Origin: Janthinobacterium rivuli
Lineage (GTDB): Bacteria > Pseudomonadota > Gammaproteobacteria > Burkholderiales > Burkholderiaceae_D
Assembly: GCF_009208735.1 (NCBI RefSeq)
Contig: NZ_WFLJ01000012.1
Span: forward strand, 62,001 to 126,000
DNA: 64,000 nucleotides
Direction: 5' to 3'
Shown: piece by piece, positions 18,926 through 29,241 of the stretch
Layout of the letters: every line of letters starts with the position of its first letter
Position numbering within the stretch: the first letter of the stretch is position 1
Notes under the pieces: model-generated
The model's database searches: none
Told to the model about the DNA's origin: nothing
Seen by the model: the letters and a program-made list of their open reading frames with translations, nothing else
Position numbers and translations under genes: made by a program

Positions 18926-21900
18926 TCATCGCTTCAAGCCCTCCTGCAGCATGCCCAGCATGTCATTGGCCGACATGCGCGCGGCCGCGTCGCTGCCTTC
19001 CAATAAACTGTCGGCCAGGTCGCGCTTGTGCTGATGCAATTCGACGATGCCTTCCTCGATCGTATGTTTCGCCACCAGCCGGTAAATGGTGACGGGGCGC
19101 AATTGCCCCATGCGGTGGGCGCGGTCCGAAGCCTGGTCTTCCACGGCCGGATTCCACCACGGGTCCATGTGGATCACGTAGTCGGCCGCCGTCAGATTGA
19201 TGCCCATGCCGCCCGCCTTCAGGCTGATCAGGAAGACATCGCCGTCGCCCGCCTGGAAGGCGTCGACGCGGCGCTTGCGCTCCTGCATGGGGGTGCTGCC
19301 GTCGAGATACTGGTAGCTGACGCCATGCTGCTCCAGGTGCTGGCGGATCAGGGTCAAATGGTCGACGAATTGGCTGAAGACGAGCACCTTGTGGCGGTTT
19401 TCCAGCAAGCCCGACAGCAGCTCCGCGAAGGCCGCCAGCTTGCTGCTGGCCAGGCCCAGCTCGGGCGCCACCAGTTGCGGATTGCAGCAGGCGCGGCGCA
19501 GCTTCATGATTTCCGCCAGGATCTGGATGGCTTTCTTCGACGCCGGCCCTTCCACCATGGCCAGCTTTTCCAGCGCTTCGCGGCGCAAGGATTCGTACAG
19601 CGCCGTTTCCTGCGGCGACAATGCCACTTCCAGCACGATTTCCGTGCGCGATGGCAATTCCGACAGCACTTGCGTCTTCGTGCGGCGCAAGATGAACGGC
19701 GCGATCAGACGGCGCAAGCGCAGGCGCGCGCCGGCTGCCGCCCGCTTGTCTTGATCTTTCTCAATGGGGCCGGCGAAGCGCAAATTAAACTGGTCGAGGT
19801 TGCCCAGCAAACCGGGGTTGATGAAGCGGAACAAATTCCATAATTCGCCTAGGTGATTTTCCAGCGGCGTGCCGCTGGCCACCATGCGGAAGTCGCCCTG
19901 CAGCGCCATCACGGCTTGCGAGCGCTTGGTGGCGCCATTCTTGATCGCTTGCGCTTCGTCGAGCACGATCGTATGCCAATGCACGGCGGCAAACATCGCC
20001 GCTTCCTGCTGCAGCAAGCCATAGCTGGCCACCACTACGTCGAATGGCTGCAAGGTGTCCAGCATGTCGGCGCGGTCGCCGCTGCCGAACAATTTGATGT
20101 TCAAGGTGGGCGCGAAGCGCTGCGCCTCGCTGATCCAGTTCATGCACACGGACGTGGGGGCGACGACCAGGGTGGGGCCGTTCGGCGCGCGCGCCAGGAT
20201 CAGGGCCAGCGCCTGTAGAGTCTTGCCGAGTCCCATATCGTCGGCCAGGCAGGCGCCCACGCCCCAGTGCGCCAGGCGCGCCAGCCACTGGTAGCCGGCC
20301 AGCTGGTAGTCGCGCAAGTCCGCCTGCAGGGTGCTGGGCAGCTGCGGCTGATAGTCGTCGAGGGCGCGCAGGCGCAGCAAGTGTTCGCGCCACAGTTTGT
20401 CGGCCTGCACGCCGCCCGCGTCGTTGGCCAGCTCTTCCAGCGCGAAGGCGGCCAGCGGGTGGATGTGCACGCCATCGGCATGCGCCTCGCCATACGCGGC
20501 CAGCTCCGACAGGCGCCGGTGCAGCTCGTCGCTGAGCGCGAGGAACTGGTTGTCGCCCAGGGCCACGAAGCGGCTCTTATTGTTCTGCATCAAATCCAGC
20601 AGGGCACGCAAATCCATCACCTTGTCTTCATCGATCTGCACTTCGCCGCTGGCGGCAAACCAGTCTTTCTCGCTCTTGATGTTCAGGCGCATCTGGCCGC
20701 TGTCGATGCGTTTCGACACGCGCATGGTTTCGCCTTCGGGCCACGCCAGCACCATGCCGGCGGGATCGAGCGCCTGCAGTTCCACCAGCAGTTGCAGGCC
20801 CAGCGAGGGCTGCCCCAGCAGCCACTCGCCATGCTCTTCTTCCGCCTCTTCCAGCACCAGGCATTTACCAATGAGCTGGCGCTGCGCTTCGCGTTCCGCG
20901 TTCAGGTCGCGCCGCGCCTGCGCGGCCCGGCCCGCCACATCGGCAAACACGCTCTCGGCGCCGCTGCCCGGTGCGTAATAGGCGCCATTGTCGAGCAGGG
21001 GGCGCACCAGAATCTGCATTTTCAGACCCTGCTGGTAGGGCAGCAGGTGCACGTGCAGGCGGTGGTCGGCCATGATGACTTCCGCGTCGCCGGCGCCGCC
21101 GCCGATATCCGATTGCACGGTGACCATGGACGAGATGGCGCCGATGGCCTGCATCACCTGTTTTTCCGCATGCAGGGGCACGGACAGGCCCAAGCCCACG
21201 ATGGCGCCGATGCGCCGGTGTTCGTCGAGGATATGCACCACGCGCAAGCGCGTCGGCGTCTCGCGCTGCACCACGACGTTGCTGCCGTTGTCGGGCAGGG
21301 GCGGCTGCATGCCCAGCCACAGTTGCCCCTCGTGCGACTTGATGAGCAGCTCGGGCGCGCCGGCGATCAATTCCACGCGCGTGTCGGGGTGGTCGAGCCA
21401 GAAGACGAGCGGGTGGCCCACCAGCAAGATGGCCGCCTTGTCCAGCTCGACTTCATAGCGCGGCGCCGACGAATAATATTGTTTAAAAGGCGCGATGCTG
21501 CCGGCCGCGCGGGCGTCTTGCGGCGTGAGGAAATCGATGTCGCCCGCCTCTTCGGCCAGGCGTTTCAAGCCCATGGCGCGGCCCTTGCTCCAGCCGCCCC
21601 GCGCATCGCGTTTCTGCTCGCGCACTTCCACGGCCGTCAAGCCGAAACGCGGGTCGAACGCCACCAGCCACACCAGGCGCGAGACGCCGCCCAGCGCTTC
21701 GGCGGGCGCGTTCTGTTGCAGGTTGATCAGGGCGCTCAGCTGGCGCTGCCACGCTTCCTGGCGCTCGAACCATGGCGCCATGTCCGTCAAGCCGTGCCGC
21801 GCCCGCTTGGCCGTCGCATAGCGCTCCTGCTGCGGTTCGCCCATCAAGCCCAGCAAGCCGGCCGCCTGCGCGGCGATCAAATCGTAGCCGGCCGCGTCCG

Positions 21901-23107
21901 CTTGCTGCACCAGCAGGCGTAGTTGATCCTTGCGTTCGTTCAATTGCGGCAGGGCCAGCCAGTAGTACAGCAAGCCCTGGAACAGCTGCGCCTGCAGTGC
22001 CGTTTCCCAGCTGCGCGTGGGGATGCTTTCCGCCAGCTGCACGCCGGCGCGCACCAGGCGCAAGGTGTTGAGTTGCTGGTAGACGATGCTGTCGTGGTTC
22101 GGCTGCGCGTGCAGCGCGATGTCGAGGTAGGTTTCCGCGCTTTTCAGCAGCTTGGCGTCGTTGCCGCGCAGCAGGGCCAGCACGTACAGGTGGCCGCCGA
22201 TGCCCGTAAAGCACAGCTTGCGCTTGCCCGCTTCCTTGCGCAACCCTTTCAGGGCCGTCTCGAAGCCCGCCACGGCGTGCGCATGTTCGCCGCGCAACAG
22301 GGCGATGCTGCTGTCGATAAACAGCACCTGCGGCCCCTGCCGGCCCGCCAGGTAGCGCGCGGCCGTGTCGAGTTCGCCGCACAGCAGCGCGTCTTCGGCC
22401 AGTGCCAGCGGCAGGGCGGCGCCGATATGGTCGCCGGCGGCCGCCTGGCGCGCGTGGTGGGCGCGCGCATAGGCGCGGATGGCGTGCGCCGTGGCCGGCT
22501 CGCGCGGGGCGTTGCCCAGCAGTACGGCGAGGATGTCGTCCTGCAGTTGCGGCATGACGAAAGACAGCATCTCCGGCTCGAACGGGCGGCCGAAAATCTC
22601 GATCAGCGGATGCAGCTGCTGCGCTTCATAGCAGGCCATGCAGGCGGCCAGGATGGCGGCCACGTGGCGTACCTCATCGTTGCGCAAGAGGGCGATGCGC
22701 AGGCGCGCCACGCCTTGCCGGTAACTGCGCAATTCCACATAGCCATCCCAGTTGCGGCGCACGGGGTTGATCAGCTCGATGGCCTGGCACAGGTCGCGAA
22801 ACACCAGGTGCTCGATGGCGGCGCGCATGGCGGGCCAGCGCAGCCGCGCTTCGCAGGCAAAGCCGCGTCCCACGATTTCCGACGCCAGCGCCAGACGCGT
22901 CAGCCGCTGCAGCATGTTGGTGACCACCAGCAGGGAAAACGGCGTGCCGTCCGGCTCGACGACGTTGGCGCGCTGCAAGTGTTCATACACGGCATGCTTG
23001 CCCACCGGTTCGCCCGTGATCGCCAGCAAGGCCAGGATCATCTGTTCGTGCTGCTCCAGTGCGGCGAACTCGTCCAGCAGCTGTTGGTCTACACTCGGTT
23101 CGCTCAT
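18926..23107 (-). CDS. Large SNF2-family helicase-like ATPase
   Basis: A 1393-residue protein. The C-terminal third is a complete SWI2/SNF2 motor: motif I DDMGLGKT (956–963), motif II DEAQ (1050–1053), then helicase-C motifs VFSQFVDHL, YLDGSTP, LISLKAGGMGINL and the QASDRAHRMGQ motif VI. The first 930 residues are not a recognised catalytic domain; the N-terminus looks winged-helix-like and parts look TPR-like, but this is tentative. Family members translocate on dsDNA and remodel protein–DNA complexes. Its ATG overlaps the stop of the upstream S9 peptidase gene by 4 bp. Confidence 0.9.
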   Translation of the reverse strand: MSEPSVDQQLLDEFAALEQHEQMILALLAITGEPVGKHAVYEHLQRANVVEPDGTPFSLLVVTNMLQRLTRLALASEIVGRGFACEARLRWPAMRAAIEHLVFRDLCQAIELINPVRRNWDGYVELRSYRQGVARLRIALLRNDEVRHVAAILAACMACYEAQQLHPLIEIFGRPFEPEMLSFVMPQLQDDILAVLLGNAPREPATAHAIRAYARAHHARQAAAGDHIGAALPLALAEDALLCGELDTAARYLAGRQGPQVLFIDSSIALLRGEHAHAVAGFETALKGLRKEAGKRKLCFTGIGGHLYVLALLRGNDAKLLKSAETYLDIALHAQPNHDSIVYQQLNTLRLVRAGVQLAESIPTRSWETALQAQLFQGLLYYWLALPQLNERKDQLRLLVQQADAAGYDLIAAQAAGLLGLMGEPQQERYATAKRARHGLTDMAPWFERQEAWQRQLSALINLQQNAPAEALGGVSRLVWLVAFDPRFGLTAVEVREQKRDARGGWSKGRAMGLKRLAEEAGDIDFLTPQDARAAGSIAPFKQYYSSAPRYEVELDKAAILLVGHPLVFWLDHPDTRVELIAGAPELLIKSHEGQLWLGMQPPLPDNGSNVVVQRETPTRLRVVHILDEHRRIGAIVGLGLSVPLHAEKQVMQAIGAISSMVTVQSDIGGGAGDAEVIMADHRLHVHLLPYQQGLKMQILVRPLLDNGAYYAPGSGAESVFADVAGRAAQARRDLNAEREAQRQLIGKCLVLEEAEEEHGEWLLGQPSLGLQLLVELQALDPAGMVLAWPEGETMRVSKRIDSGQMRLNIKSEKDWFAASGEVQIDEDKVMDLRALLDLMQNNKSRFVALGDNQFLALSDELHRRLSELAAYGEAHADGVHIHPLAAFALEELANDAGGVQADKLWREHLLRLRALDDYQPQLPSTLQADLRDYQLAGYQWLARLAHWGVGACLADDMGLGKTLQALALILARAPNGPTLVVAPTSVCMNWISEAQRFAPTLNIKLFGSGDRADMLDTLQPFDVVVASYGLLQQEAAMFAAVHWHTIVLDEAQAIKNGATKRSQAVMALQGDFRMVASGTPLENHLGELWNLFRFINPGLLGNLDQFNLRFAGPIEKDQDKRAAAGARLRLRRLIAPFILRRTKTQVLSELPSRTEIVLEVALSPQETALYESLRREALEKLAMVEGPASKKAIQILAEIMKLRRACCNPQLVAPELGLASSKLAAFAELLSGLLENRHKVLVFSQFVDHLTLIRQHLEQHGVSYQYLDGSTPMQERKRRVDAFQAGDGDVFLISLKAGGMGINLTAADYVIHMDPWWNPAVEDQASDRAHRMGQLRPVTIYRLVAKHTIEEGIVELHQHKRDLADSLLEGSDAAARMSANDMLGMLQEGLKR

Positions 23108-25047
23108 GCGGGCAAGTTGGCGATCTGCACGGGCGCATCGCCGGCCGCCACGGGCAGGCCGAACACGCGCTGGTAGAAATACAGTTCCGCCTCCAAGGTG
23201 CGCGCGATGTTTTCCGCCTTGCGGAAGCCGTGGCCCTCGCCCTCGAGCGGCACGTAGGCGACGGGCACGCCGCGCGCCTGCAGGGCGTCGACCATCAGCT
23301 GCGACTGTTGCGGCGGCACGACCTTGTCATCGAGGCCCTGGAAGAAGATCATCGGGCGCGACAATTTATCCGTGTGGTGGATGGGCGAGCGCTCGCGGTA
23401 CAGCGCCTCGGCTTGCGGCTGCGAAGCGATCAGGTAATCGGTGTAGCGCGATTCGAACTTGTGCGAATCGTCGTCCAGGCCCTTCAGGTCGGACACGCCA
23501 TAGTAACTGGCACCCGCCTTGAAGACGTCGTGGAAGGTCAATGCGCACAGGGTCGTCAGGCCGCCCGCGCTGCCGCCGCGGATGATCAGGCGCTCGGGGT
23601 CGGCCAGGCCGTTGGCGGCCAGGTAGCGCGCGCCGGCGATGCAGTCTTCCACGTCGACGATGCCCCATTGCCCGCGCAGCGCGTCGCGGTATTCGCGGCC
23701 GAAACCGCTGCTGCCGCCATAGTTGACGTCGAGCACACCGATGCCGCGGCTGGTCCAGTATTGCGTCGCCAGTTTCAAGGTATTGCTGGCCATGCTGGTG
23801 GGGCCGCCATGGCTGATGACGATGACGGGTGGCAAGGTTCCCGCCGGTGCCTGCACGTCGCCATTCGTGGGCGCGTAAAAGAAGGCGTGGGCCGTGCGGC
23901 CATTGTTGCTGGGGAAACTCAAGCTGCGCGGCACCGACAGATAATCGAGTGCGGGTAACTGTGCGATCGATTGCGCCAGCACTTCCAGCTCATGGTTAGA
24001 CAAATCGATGCGCGCCAGTTCCAGCGCGATGGTGGGGCTGCCGCCCAGCAGCGCGACGAAGCCGGGCCCCACGCGCAGTTCGCGGATTTCCTGGTACGGG
24101 TGGGGAATCGGCTCGAGCTTGGCCGCCGCCACGCTCAGTTGCGCCAGGTAGCTGATGCCGGCCTGGATATATGTGCAGACGATCTCGTCGTCGGAAAGAA
24201 AACCGTACATGCTGCCGCCGAAGGTCCAGTGCGGCGTGGCAAATTCCGCTTCCATCGGACACAGCGCTTCGATGTCGGCGCCGTGCAGGCGGTACAGATT
24301 CCACCAGCCGCTGCTGTCGGAAACGAAGTGCAGCAAGCCGCTGGGCGACCATTCCGGCTGGCAAATCGATTCGCGCGCGCCGCCGGCGATCAGGCGCGGC
24401 GAACCGAGGCTGCCATCCGGATGCACGTCGGCCAGCCACAGTTCCGTGCCTTGCCACGGCAGGCGCGGGTGGTCCCAGCTGATCCAGGCCAGCTGGCTGC
24501 CGTCCGGCGACAGGCGTGGCGCCGCATAAAAATCGTGGCCGTGCGCCAGCACCGTTTCGCGCCCGTCGAAGCCGACGGCGGCCAGGCAGTTTTCCGGCTG
24601 CGCATGGCCTGCGTCCGGATGCTGTTCGTGCACGGCGATCAGGCGCGAACGGGCCGCATCGACGACGAAGTCCGCATGGCGCGTGTTGCCGCCCGTGGTG
24701 AACGCTGCGGGCGCGCCGTCGCCGCTCACGCGGTACAGGCAGTTGTCGGCGAAATGCGAGAAATACACGGTATCGCCGGCGACGGCATACGCGCCGCCGC
24801 CGTACTCATGCACGCGAGTACGCACATTGAAGGGCACCGGCGTCAGTTCATCGATGCGCGCGCCGCGCTGGCGCAGCAGGGTGTTGCGGCCCGCCTCGCT
24901 GGCGCGCCCGGCCAGCCAGTACACATCGTTCCCATCCGCACCGCCCAGGGCCAGCTGCGTCAGTGGCGAGGCGCCGGCGGCGACGATGGTCGCGCTGATC
25001 GGCGATGGCCAGGTGCCATAAGGGGTACTGGATGCGGTCGAGGTCAT
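23104..25047 (-). CDS. S9-family serine peptidase (acylaminoacyl-peptidase/DPP-like)
   Basis: A 647-residue prolyl-oligopeptidase-family enzyme without a signal peptide, so probably cytoplasmic. An N-terminal β-propeller (about 1–370, with [11 protein letters not shown] and PEWSPSG blade repeats) precedes an α/β-hydrolase domain. The nucleophile is Ser493 in RGGSAGG; acid and base candidates are in [14 protein letters not shown] and GEGHGF. These enzymes cut small peptides or acyl-peptides. It is translationally coupled to the SNF2 gene, an unusual partner. Confidence 0.92.
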   Translation of the reverse strand: MTSTASSTPYGTWPSPISATIVAAGASPLTQLALGGADGNDVYWLAGRASEAGRNTLLRQRGARIDELTPVPFNVRTRVHEYGGGAYAVAGDTVYFSHFADNCLYRVSGDGAPAAFTTGGNTRHADFVVDAARSRLIAVHEQHPDAGHAQPENCLAAVGFDGRETVLAHGHDFYAAPRLSPDGSQLAWISWDHPRLPWQGTELWLADVHPDGSLGSPRLIAGGARESICQPEWSPSGLLHFVSDSSGWWNLYRLHGADIEALCPMEAEFATPHWTFGGSMYGFLSDDEIVCTYIQAGISYLAQLSVAAAKLEPIPHPYQEIRELRVGPGFVALLGGSPTIALELARIDLSNHELEVLAQSIAQLPALDYLSVPRSLSFPSNNGRTAHAFFYAPTNGDVQAPAGTLPPVIVISHGGPTSMASNTLKLATQYWTSRGIGVLDVNYGGSSGFGREYRDALRGQWGIVDVEDCIAGARYLAANGLADPERLIIRGGSAGGLTTLCALTFHDVFKAGASYYGVSDLKGLDDDSHKFESRYTDYLIASQPQAEALYRERSPIHHTDKLSRPMIFFQGLDDKVVPPQQSQLMVDALQARGVPVAYVPLEGEGHGFRKAENIARTLEAELYFYQRVFGLPVAAGDAPVQIANLPA

Positions 25048-25189
25048 GCGGGCTCCGTATAGTGAGGGGATCGTCGGGCCGCCAGGCAGGGTCAGGGCGC
25101 GCGGCGGCGTGCATCATCATAATGGAAGGGCCGGCACAACGAAAGTCATCGCTGTGCGTGGCAAATGCTGCAAAGCGGCACCGGAATCA

Positions 25190-25218
25190 ATGAAATGGCG
25201 GCGATTGGATGCGATAAT
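25190..25218 (+). promoter_or_regulatory. Candidate hemE promoter
   Basis: ATGAAA (25190–25195) and GATAAT (25213–25218) are separated by 17 bp, with the −10 28 bp before the hemE ATG. 4/6 and 5/6 matches to the σ70 hexamers. Confidence 0.4.
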
Positions 25219-25246
25219 ACCGCTTCTCCAAGCTCGATTGCCTGCC

Positions 25247-26332
25247 ATGCCACAATTTGCTCCGCTTCAGAATGACACTTTCCTGCGCGCCCTGTTGCGC
25301 CAGCCGACCGAGCACACCCCCGTCTGGCTGATGCGCCAGGCTGGCCGCTATCTGCCCGAATACCGCGCCACGCGCGAGCGGGCAGGCTCCTTCCTGGGCC
25401 TGGCAAAGAATCCCGATTACGCCACGGAAGTGACCTTGCAGCCCCTGGAGCGTTTCCCGCTCGACGCGGCCATCCTGTTTTCCGACATCCTGACGGTGCC
25501 TGACGCCATGGGCCTGGGCCTGTATTTCGCCGATGGCGAAGGCCCGAAGTTCGAGCGCCCGCTGCGCACGGAACAGGACGTGAAGGCGCTGCAAGTGCCG
25601 GACCTGGAGTCGCTCGACTACGTCTTCAAGGCCGTCACGCAGATCCGCACGGAACTCAATGGCCGTGTGCCGCTGATCGGTTTTTCCGGCAGCCCGTGGA
25701 CCCTGGCGTGCTACATGGTGGAAGGTGGCGGCTCGAAGGAGTTCCACACCATCAAGAAGATGCTGTACAACCGCCCGGACCTGATGCACCACATCCTGGC
25801 CATCAACGCCACTTCCGTGGCGCAGTACCTGAATGCGCAAATTGATGCCGGCGCGCAAGCCGTGATGATTTTCGATTCCTGGGGCGGTGCGCTGGCCGAT
25901 GGCGCCTACCAGGAGTTCTCGCTGGCCTACATGCAGCAAGTGGTGGCGCAGCTGAAACGCGACAAGGATGGCGTCAAGATTCCCGCCATCGTGTTCACCA
26001 AGGGCGGCGGCCAATGGATCGAGCAGATCGCCGACATCGGCGCCGATGCCGTGGGCCTGGACTGGACCGTCAACCTGACGCGCGCGCGCCAGCTGGTGGG
26101 CCATAAAGTGGGCTTGCAGGGCAATCTCGACCCGGCCATCCTGTTCGCCAGCCCGGAGCAGATCCGCGCCGAAGTGGCGAAAGTGCTCAACGCCTTCGGT
26201 GCCCCGTCGGCCGGCACGGGCCACGTGTTCAACCTGGGCCATGGCATTTCCCAGTTCACGCCGCCGGAATCCGTGGCAGCGATGGTGGAAGCCGTGCACA
26301 GCATGAGCCGCGCCATGCGCAGCGGCCAGTAA
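25247..26332 (+). CDS. hemE: Uroporphyrinogen decarboxylase
   Basis: HemE removes four carboxyl groups from uroporphyrinogen III to give coproporphyrinogen III in haem synthesis. ATG 25247 ([10 protein letters not shown]) gives 361 residues, standard for the family. The signature [16 protein letters not shown] and the second motif [19 protein letters not shown] are intact. It is monocistronic, with an intrinsic terminator. Confidence 0.98.
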   Translation: MPQFAPLQNDTFLRALLRQPTEHTPVWLMRQAGRYLPEYRATRERAGSFLGLAKNPDYATEVTLQPLERFPLDAAILFSDILTVPDAMGLGLYFADGEGPKFERPLRTEQDVKALQVPDLESLDYVFKAVTQIRTELNGRVPLIGFSGSPWTLACYMVEGGGSKEFHTIKKMLYNRPDLMHHILAINATSVAQYLNAQIDAGAQAVMIFDSWGGALADGAYQEFSLAYMQQVVAQLKRDKDGVKIPAIVFTKGGGQWIEQIADIGADAVGLDWTVNLTRARQLVGHKVGLQGNLDPAILFASPEQIRAEVAKVLNAFGAPSAGTGHVFNLGHGISQFTPPESVAAMVEAVHSMSRAMRSGQ

Positions 26333-26363
26333 GCACCCGCTTCCCCTGGCGCAAGGGGCGCAC

Positions 26364-26396
26364 AAGGCAGGCTTTCCAGTGGAAGCCTGCCTTTTT
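26364..26396 (+). terminator. Terminator after hemE
   Basis: AAGGCAGGCTTTCC / GGAAGCCTGCCTT stem (one bulged base) with 3-nt loop, followed by a T-run. It begins 31 bp after the hemE stop. Confidence 0.85.
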
Positions 26397-26590
26397 CTTT
26401 GCTACGCCCTAGCAAGAAAATACCGACTTATGCACAATTTTTTTTGCTGCGGAAATAAGAGGCAGTCGAAAAGCCATGCCCGGGAACTCTCCGCAAGTGC
26501 TTGATTATTAAGACATAAAAAATGCCTTGTTCGGCGGACTTTGTTGCAATTGATAAGGTTGTTCTTCTGTTTGCCAGCCTTATTCCTTCA

Positions 26591-26613
26591 TTGTCCACAA
26601 AGTTATCAACAGA
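26591..26613 (+). repeat. Paired DnaA-box module, copy 1
   Basis: A 23-bp module: TTGTCCACA, then AAG, then TTATCAACA and GA. It matches the module at 27002–27024 at 22 of 23 positions. An inverted perfect box (TTATCCACA, minus strand) follows at 26617–26625. Confidence 0.7.
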
Positions 26614-27001
26614 TTCTGTGGATAAAATTGAAAAGTATTTTGTTAACCGATACTTAGCGTCGATGTTCAGGTTTCGCCTGAAGTGCATGTTGCACTGCAT
26701 GATAATTGAACAATGTTTCGCCGCTCAGCAGCTAAAAACGAACGCTTGCCCGGCAATTGTCAACTTTGCCGCCTTCCGCCCCTGTTTTGCCGGATCGGGC
26801 GCCTTAAAATGGTGCTGATTTCTGCCTGAATAAATTACAAATGGTTCAGTTATGCACAGCGGCGGAAATGCCCGGCGGTTTTCCAGGCTCCCGGGCATCA
26901 ATTTTTAAGTCATTGATTTTGAATGGTTAATTTTTCTTGCGTGCCGCTCTTGACGGCGATCGAAATTTTCTGTCCACATTTTTCCGAAAGTTAATTTTGC
27001 T

Positions 27002-27024
27002 TTGTCCACAAAGTTATCCACAGA
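27002..27024 (+). repeat. Paired DnaA-box module, copy 2
   Basis: TTGTCCACA, AAG, then a perfect TTATCCACA and GA. It differs by one base from the copy at 26591–26613, about 410 bp away and in the same orientation. Confidence 0.7.
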
Positions 27025-27175
27025 ATTTTCTTCAGGCACGAGGGCGTGCTGTCCTGCCTGCCGTTAGGCGTTTGAGGGACGAAACAAGTATCATGGCCGG
27101 CTGGCTTGATGCCTGACATCCTGCCGCGCCATGGACCGTGCGGCGCGCTTTTTTATTGAGATAGGCCCTACCCCC

Positions 27176-29227
27176 ATGTCGCAGCGCATTTTGACGTCGT
27201 GCATCCTGAACATCGCGCTCGACACGCCCTTGAACGCCCTGTTCGACTACCGCTGGAACGCGGCGGCGGATGCGGACGTTGCCGTGCCGCTGCCGCAAGT
27301 GGGGCAGCTGGCGCTGGTGCCGTTCGGCCGGCGCGAAGTGATGGGGCTGATCGTCGGCGTGTCCGACAGCACCGACGTGCCCGCCGCGAAATTGAAGGAC
27401 GTGCTGGCCGTGCGCAGCCAGCTGGCGCCCCTGTCGGAACAGTGGCTGGCGCTGGCCGCCTTTGCCGCCGACTACTATCAGCGTCCGCTCGGTGAAGTGG
27501 CGCTGCCGGGCTTGCCGAAGAACTTGCGCGTGCTCACCACCGTGGCGCTCGACCGCGCCATCAAGAAGCTGGCCAAGCTGGCCGATGCGCACGACGGCAC
27601 GCCGCTGAACATGCCGGCGCTCAACCCTGCCCAGCAAGAGGCGGCCGACGCCATCGGCGGTGCGCAAGGCTTCAAGCCGACCCTGCTGTATGGCGTCACG
27701 GGCAGCGGCAAGACGGAAGTGTATCTGCAGGCCTGCGCCCAGGTGCTGGCGCGCGAGGACGATGCGCAAATCCTGATTTTGGTGCCGGAGATCAACCTGA
27801 CGCCCCAGCTGGAAGGCAATATCCGCGCGCGCTTTCCCGGCGTCATGCTGGCCACCCTGCACAGCAGCCTGTCCGAAGGCGAGCGCATGCTGCACTGGCT
27901 GGCCGCGCACCAGGGCCAGGCGCGCATCGTGCTCGGCACGCGGCTGGCCATCCTGGCGTCCTTGCCCAAGCTCAAACTGATCGTCATCGACGAGGAACAC
28001 GACCCGTCCTACAAGCAGCAGGAAGGCTTGCGCTATTCCGCGCGCGACCTGGCCGTGTGGCGCGCCTGGCAATTGCAGATTCCCATCGTGCTCGGTTCGG
28101 CCACGCCGTCGCTGGAAAGCTGGCACCACGCGCAAACGGGGCGCTACCGCAAGCTGGAGTTGCGCGAACGGGCCGTCAAGAATGCAGTGTTGCCGCGCGT
28201 CAAGATTCTCGACATGGAGCGCGACCGGCCGAAAGATGGCCTGACTTCGCATTTGGTAGCCGCCTTGAAACTGCGCATGGAGCGGGGCGAGCAGTCGCTG
28301 CTGTTCCTGAACCGGCGCGGCTATTCGCCCGTCATCTGCTGCGAATCGTGCGGCTGGATCAGCAATTGCACCCGTTGCACCTCCTTCATGGTGCTGCACA
28401 AGCCCGAACACCGGCTGCGCTGCCACCATTGCAGCCTGGAATTGCGCATTCCGCGTCATTGCCCCACGTGCGGTAACGTCGATTTGCAGCCGCTGGGACG
28501 CGGCACGCAGCGCGTGGAAGAGGGCTTGCAGCAATTGTTTCCCGAGGCGCGGATTCTGCGCATCGATGCCGATTCCACGCGCAAGAAGGGCAGCGCGCAG
28601 GAAGCGTTCGACACCGTGCACCGGGGCGAAGTCGATATCCTGATCGGCACGCAGATGGTGGCCAAGGGCCACGACTTCAAAAAGCTGACTTTGGTCGGCA
28701 TCTTGAATCCGGACACGGCCCTGTTTTCCCAGGATTACCGGGCCAGCGAACGCTTGTTCGCGCAATTGATGCAGGTGGCGGGCCGGGCCGGGCGCGCCGC
28801 GCAGACGGAAGGCGGCAGCGTGTCCGAGGTGCTGATCCAGACGCGCTATGCGCGCCATCCGCTGTATGACGCCGTCGTCAACCACGATTACGACCATTTC
28901 GCCACGACCTTGCTGGAAGAGCGGGCGCAGGCGGCGCTGCCGCCGTATCTGTTCCAGGCCCTGCTGCGCGCCGAGGCGCCCGAGCTGGCCACTGCCATCG
29001 AATTCCTGCAGGCGGCGAAAGAGTGCATGGAACACCCGCAGGTGACCATCAATGACCCGATTCCCATGAGCATGACGCGCGTGTACAACGTGGACCGCGC
29101 CCAGCTGCTGCTGGAATCGCCCTCGCGCCCCGCCTTGCAGGCGTTTTTAAAAGAATGGCTGGCGGAATTGCGCGCCATGAAGACGCGCGTGAAATGGTCG
29201 CTGGAAGTGGACCCGCTGGATATTTAA
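27176..29227 (+). CDS. priA: Primosomal protein N' (PriA helicase)
   Basis: PriA is the 3'–5' helicase that reloads DnaB at stalled forks. I favour ATG 27176 (MSQRILTSCI), giving 683 residues; an in-frame ATG at 27131 would add 15 residues. Walker A is GVTGSGKT (173–180), DEEH at 272–275, and the Zn-binding insertion has paired cysteines (CCESCGW…CTRC…CHHC…CPTC). Motifs GTQMVAKGHDF and QVAGRAGR are typical of PriA. It lies immediately downstream of the DnaA-box region. Confidence 0.97.
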   Translation: MSQRILTSCILNIALDTPLNALFDYRWNAAADADVAVPLPQVGQLALVPFGRREVMGLIVGVSDSTDVPAAKLKDVLAVRSQLAPLSEQWLALAAFAADYYQRPLGEVALPGLPKNLRVLTTVALDRAIKKLAKLADAHDGTPLNMPALNPAQQEAADAIGGAQGFKPTLLYGVTGSGKTEVYLQACAQVLAREDDAQILILVPEINLTPQLEGNIRARFPGVMLATLHSSLSEGERMLHWLAAHQGQARIVLGTRLAILASLPKLKLIVIDEEHDPSYKQQEGLRYSARDLAVWRAWQLQIPIVLGSATPSLESWHHAQTGRYRKLELRERAVKNAVLPRVKILDMERDRPKDGLTSHLVAALKLRMERGEQSLLFLNRRGYSPVICCESCGWISNCTRCTSFMVLHKPEHRLRCHHCSLELRIPRHCPTCGNVDLQPLGRGTQRVEEGLQQLFPEARILRIDADSTRKKGSAQEAFDTVHRGEVDILIGTQMVAKGHDFKKLTLVGILNPDTALFSQDYRASERLFAQLMQVAGRAGRAAQTEGGSVSEVLIQTRYARHPLYDAVVNHDYDHFATTLLEERAQAALPPYLFQALLRAEAPELATAIEFLQAAKECMEHPQVTINDPIPMSMTRVYNVDRAQLLLESPSRPALQAFLKEWLAELRAMKTRVKWSLEVDPLDI

Positions 29228-29241
29228 ATTAATTCACTGAA

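Larger units (their letters stand above)
26397..27175. other. AT-rich gene-free region with a DnaA-box cluster (candidate origin or DnaA-titration site)
   Basis: The only gene-free stretch over 300 bp. It is visibly AT-rich against a very GC-rich background. DnaA-box matches to TTATNCACA: 26428–26436 (+), 26617–26625 (−), 26850–26858 (+), 27014–27022 (+). Near-matches: TTATCAACA 26603–26611, TTGTCCACA 26591–26599 and 27002–27010, CTGTCCACA 26970–26978. Long A/T tracts lie at 26430–26445, 26620–26645 and 26900–26936. Boxes plus AT-rich tracts are what a chromosomal origin looks like, but dnaA, dnaN, rpmH, mnmG and parAB are not in the window. It could also be a titration or regulatory locus. 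Confidence 0.6.

Noticed and set aside
26428..26700. A 90-residue minus-strand reading frame in the hemE–priA gap
   Set aside because: It runs through DnaA boxes and AT tracts, has no ribosome-binding site and its composition is unlike the genes around it.
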